Shown here one piece after another: positions 7,081-9,447 of a stretch of 9,447 nucleotides of DNA. Each line of letters starts with the position of its first letter. Within the stretch, counting starts at the first letter, position 1. Source of the DNA: Luminiphilus sp. (lineage in GTDB: Bacteria; Pseudomonadota; Gammaproteobacteria; Pseudomonadales; Halieaceae). A program made the translations under genes and the position numbers. The stretch spans positions 1 to 9,447 of the forward strand of contig JAQXEB010000087.1 of the NCBI GenBank assembly GCA_029251065.1. The letters are read 5' to 3'. The notes beneath the pieces were generated by a model that worked only from the letters and a program-made list of their open reading frames with translations, had not been told where the DNA came from and did no database searches.

Positions 7081-8031
7081 ATGAGTACAAAACATCATCA
7101 CAGATTGGTTATTTTAGGCTCGGGACCAGCGGGCTATACGGCCGCAGTTTATGCCGCAAGAGCGAACCTAGCGCCCGTGGTCATCACGGGGATGCAGCAA
7201 GGCGGGCAACTGACCACAACTACCGAGGTAGAAAATTGGCCAGGTGGTCCGGAGGGCTTGCAGGGACCGGCGCTAATGCAAGAGATGCAGGCGCATGTCG
7301 AGCGGTATGACGCGTCCATTGTTTTTGATCACATCGATTCCGTTGATCTGTCAAAACGACCTTTCACCCTCAAGGGCTCACACGAATACAGTTGTGACGC
7401 ACTGATCATTGCGACGGGAGCGTCAGCACAATACCTCGGCTTGCCGAGTGAAACTGCGTTCATGGGTAAAGGGGTCAGTGCCTGTGCCACCTGCGACGGT
7501 TTTTTCTACCGCAATAAAGAAGTGGTCGTTGTGGGCGGTGGCAATACCGCTGTTGAAGAAGCGCTTTACTTGTCTAATCTCTGCAGCAAAGTACACCTTG
7601 TCCATCGACGCAATGAGCTCCGCGCTGAAAAAGTACTGCAGGACCGCCTGTTCGCGAGAGCTGAAGAGGGTCGCATCACACTGAACTGGCATCGGCAGCT
7701 CGAGGAGGTCGTCGGCGATGCATCGGGCGTAACCGGCGTCCGCTTGTCCTCCACTATGGACACAACCCTGATGGATATTGCAGTCGATGGCGTCTTTATT
7801 GCTATCGGACACAAGCCGAATACCGAGATTTTTGCAGGCCAGCTCGACATGGCGGACGGCTATATTCGAACCAGTTCCGGACTCGATGGTAATGCGACAC
7901 TGACCTCCGTTGCAGGCGTCTACGCCGCGGGCGACGTGTCTGACCACGTGTACCGCCAAGCCATTACATCGGCGGGGTTTGGCTGCATGGCGGCGCTTGA
8001 TGCCGAAAAGTTTCTGGACGCTGAGTCTTAA
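7081..8031 (+). CDS. trxB: Thioredoxin-disulfide reductase
   Basis: This cytoplasmic FAD enzyme uses NADPH to reduce thioredoxin, which in turn supplies ribonucleotide reductase and protein disulfide repair. It has 316 residues (E. coli 321). Visible elements, in order, are the FAD-binding GSGPAG (13-18), GGQLTTTTEVENWPGG, the redox-active Cys135-Ala-Thr-Cys138, the NADPH-binding GGGNTA (152-157) in EVVVVGGGNTAVEEALYL, the HRRNELRAEK segment of the NADPH domain, and the C-terminal FAD motif GVYAAGDVSD with RQAITSAGFGCMAA. The frame is open upstream to 6970, but the MSTKHHHRLVILGSG start at 7081 gives the normal family N-terminus. The preceding Shine-Dalgarno match (GGAAA, 12 nt or more away) is poor. 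It probably forms a two-gene unit with aat, 19 bp downstream. Confidence 0.97.
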   Translation: MSTKHHHRLVILGSGPAGYTAAVYAARANLAPVVITGMQQGGQLTTTTEVENWPGGPEGLQGPALMQEMQAHVERYDASIVFDHIDSVDLSKRPFTLKGSHEYSCDALIIATGASAQYLGLPSETAFMGKGVSACATCDGFFYRNKEVVVVGGGNTAVEEALYLSNLCSKVHLVHRRNELRAEKVLQDRLFARAEEGRITLNWHRQLEEVVGDASGVTGVRLSSTMDTTLMDIAVDGVFIAIGHKPNTEIFAGQLDMADGYIRTSSGLDGNATLTSVAGVYAAGDVSDHVYRQAITSAGFGCMAALDAEKFLDAES

Positions 8032-8050
8032 CGCTCGCTGATCACGGTCA

Positions 8051-8692
8051 ATGGAACCCTTCCCACCGACCGGTACGGCACTTCAGGACCCTAACGGATT
8101 GCTGGCCGTCGGCGGCGACCTCAGCGTTGAGCGGCTGCTCGAGGCTTATCGGCGGGGTATTTTTCCTTGGTACGAGGCTGACGAGCCTATTCTTTGGTGG
8201 ACCCCTAACCCGCGGGCCGTCTTAAAGCCCGAGAACTTTTACACCTCAAAGTCATTCAAAAAGTTTTTGCGTCGTACCGATTGGTTGATTGAGGTCAACC
8301 AACAATTTCATAGCGTTGTCGATGCTTGCTCTGCTCTCACGCCCGAGCGAGAAGCGACTTGGATTAGCACGCCAATGAAAATTGCTTACCAAGAGCTTCA
8401 TCGCCTAGGCTACGCCCACAGCATTGAGGTCATCAACCAAGGTTCACTTGTCGGTGGACTCTACGGCGTGAAATTAGGGTCGATCTTTTTTGGCGAGTCA
8501 ATGTTCTCAAAGGCGACCAATGCCTCGAAGTTTGCTCTTCATGCGCTCTGCAGGCGCGACGTATTTGCAGATGAGATAACCTTAATTGACTGCCAGATGC
8601 CTAGTGACCACCTGTCAGCGCTGGGCATGTCCCTCCTATCGCGAGAGGAGTTTGAACAGGTACTTCACGCGGGAATCTCACTCTCGGACTAA
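8051..8692 (+). CDS. aat: Leucyl/phenylalanyl-tRNA--protein transferase
   Basis: Aat transfers Leu or Phe from aminoacyl-tRNA to proteins with N-terminal Lys or Arg, creating N-degrons recognised by ClpS and destroyed by ClpAP. At 213 residues it is somewhat short (E. coli 234). Recognisable blocks are FPPTGTALQDPNGLLAVGGD, RRGIFPWYE, ILWWTPNPRAVL, the GGLYGVKLGSIFFGESMFS block with Glu149 (apparently the counterpart of E. coli Glu156), ASKFALHALC and the C-terminal IDCQMPSDHLSALG. The usual lead-in before the FPP block is nearly gone: only three residues precede it, and an in-frame TGA at 8039-8041 rules out a longer start. It follows trxB by 19 bp, as in Pseudomonas. The partners that commonly follow (arginyl/aspartate transferase bpt/ate, infA) are not here. 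Confidence 0.95.
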   Translation: MEPFPPTGTALQDPNGLLAVGGDLSVERLLEAYRRGIFPWYEADEPILWWTPNPRAVLKPENFYTSKSFKKFLRRTDWLIEVNQQFHSVVDACSALTPEREATWISTPMKIAYQELHRLGYAHSIEVINQGSLVGGLYGVKLGSIFFGESMFSKATNASKFALHALCRRDVFADEITLIDCQMPSDHLSALGMSLLSREEFEQVLHAGISLSD

Positions 8693-8742
8693 GTGCAAGG
8701 CAAACACTGGGCACGGAGTATTCCACAAGTGGACTGAGACCA
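8693..8742. other. Convergent aat / membrane-protein intergenic gap
   Basis: Fifty bases separate the stop codons of aat and the convergent membrane-protein gene. The only symmetry is TCCAC/GTGGA around AA at 8722-8733. Its two-base loop is too tight, and with no T-run on either side it does not make a convincing intrinsic terminator. I see no small gene here. Confidence 0.4.
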
Positions 8743-9402
8743 TTAAGCGCTGGACGGGCTGTCGGCTCTGCAGCGAGATAGCCACGCATGAAAGGTCATG
8801 ACCATATAGATGGGAATGCCGAGCTCGAGTACCTCCTCGACAGATCCTGCCCAACGCGACACCTCAGCACTGGTCTCAATTCCAAAGGGTTTTAGCTTCC
8901 TGGCCAGCCCGTCGATAGACTTGGAGAACGCCAAGAGGAAGAAGATGAGTCCAACGCCAAGCGCCACGGGCGCGCGCTGCTTCAGACCTTGTAGAAACTC
9001 GACAAAATGGTTTCGTAGCAGCTGGAAGACGGTCCAAAAAATAAGCGCAATAACGAGTAGACCAATGACCTTTTCCGGTATCGGAACGTCACTGCTCAAG
9101 TAAAATCGGGACTTTAAAATTCCCATGGTCGTAAAGGCTTTATCGAAATCAAGCTCACGAAAACCAAAGAGCAGCGTCAAAACGACAAAGTAGCCGCGTG
9201 AGACAAGAAAGTCTCGTCCACCACGAGCAATCATATACAGTGCGCACACAAAGTATCCCACGGCAGAGGCCACTTCGATCGGGCCTGATTCACCCATTAG
9301 CAGCTGACCGTGACGATCCCCGAGGTTCAACACCAGGCCGCACAGTAGCAGAAGCCCCAGTGCAAGAACCGCGTAGGCCCTGAGATAGCGGTTATCTGTC
9401 AT
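8743..9402 (-). CDS. Polytopic membrane protein of unknown function
   Basis: I do not recognise this 219-residue protein. Six hydrophobic segments lie at about 9-27, 43-59, 70-82, 111-130, 146-160 and 189-206, so it is an inner-membrane protein with almost no soluble domain. Charged and polar residues sit at or inside the helix ends: Glu38 and Glu43 in GESGPIEVAS, Arg82-Glu-Leu-Asp-Phe-Asp87 in GFRELDFDK, Lys161 and Asp164 in FSKSIDG, and Glu189/Glu190/Glu193 in EEVLELG, with His205 near the last helix end. That distribution suggests an intramembrane binding or catalytic site, but this is inference. The ATG at 9402 gives a short charged N-terminus before the first helix. A GAGTGAG sequence about 10 nt upstream is a poor ribosome-binding site. 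The gene converges with aat across a 50-bp gap and appears monocistronic within the window. Confidence 0.8.
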   Translation of the reverse strand: MTDNRYLRAYAVLALGLLLLCGLVLNLGDRHGQLLMGESGPIEVASAVGYFVCALYMIARGGRDFLVSRGYFVVLTLLFGFRELDFDKAFTTMGILKSRFYLSSDVPIPEKVIGLLVIALIFWTVFQLLRNHFVEFLQGLKQRAPVALGVGLIFFLLAFSKSIDGLARKLKPFGIETSAEVSRWAGSVEEVLELGIPIYMVMTFHAWLSRCRADSPSSA

Positions 9403-9408
9403 TCTAAA

Positions 9409-9447
9409 GACTCACTCTTATGATGGATGGCTACTAATGGGTGAGTC
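9409..9447. repeat. 7-bp inverted repeat upstream of the membrane-protein gene
   Basis: GACTCAC at 9409-9415 is complementary to GTGAGTC at 9441-9447, with 25 bp between them, in the leader or promoter region of the minus-strand gene starting at 9402. The right arm touches the window end, so its true length cannot be judged. It may be an operator-type pair or chance. Confidence 0.3.

Noticed and set aside
7423..7959. A 178-residue open frame on the minus strand opposite trxB
   Set aside because: It lies wholly within trxB, has low-complexity mixed composition with no recognisable motif, and is explained as the complement of a strongly conserved gene.

Overview
The window reads as a conserved housekeeping stretch of a gammaproteobacterial chromosome with moderate GC. 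I base this on gene content and order: ftsK-lolA-(crcB)-serS on one strand, diverging from trxB-aat on the other, is the arrangement known from Pseudomonas and related gammaproteobacteria. The protein sequences would fit a marine lineage such as the OM60/NOR5 (Halieaceae) group, but that placement is only a guess. I see no insertion sequence, phage gene, CRISPR array, rRNA or tRNA.

Layout. Positions 1-95 are the upstream flank of prc, a periplasmic tail-specific protease on the plus strand that ends at 2219. It converges with a four-gene minus-strand block which reads, in transcription order, ftsK (6923 to 4557), lolA (4560 to 3958), crcB (3961 to 3587) and serS (3533 to 2235). ftsK/lolA and lolA/crcB overlap by 4 bp each (TTGA and ATGA), so the first three genes look translationally coupled. 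serS follows after 53 bp. A 157-bp divergent region (6924-7080) separates ftsK from the plus-strand pair trxB (7081-8031) and aat (8051-8692), which are 19 bp apart. A minus-strand gene for a six-helix membrane protein of unknown function (9402 to 8743) closes the window and converges with aat.

Functions. FtsK couples septation to chromosome dimer resolution and terminus segregation. LolA carries lipoproteins across the periplasm. CrcB exports fluoride and SerS charges tRNA-Ser. TrxB keeps thioredoxin reduced, and Aat tags basic N-termini with Leu/Phe for ClpS/ClpAP degradation. Prc also acts on periplasmic and envelope proteins. The block therefore mixes cell division, envelope, translation and protein-turnover functions.

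Novelty. I find no undescribed multi-gene system here. The points most worth a second look are the apparent absence of rarA between lolA and crcB, the separation of aat from its usual downstream partners (bpt/ate, infA), an inverted repeat next to the trxB ribosome-binding region, the uncertain ftsK start in an AT-rich leader, and the uncharacterised membrane protein with charged residues in and beside its helices.
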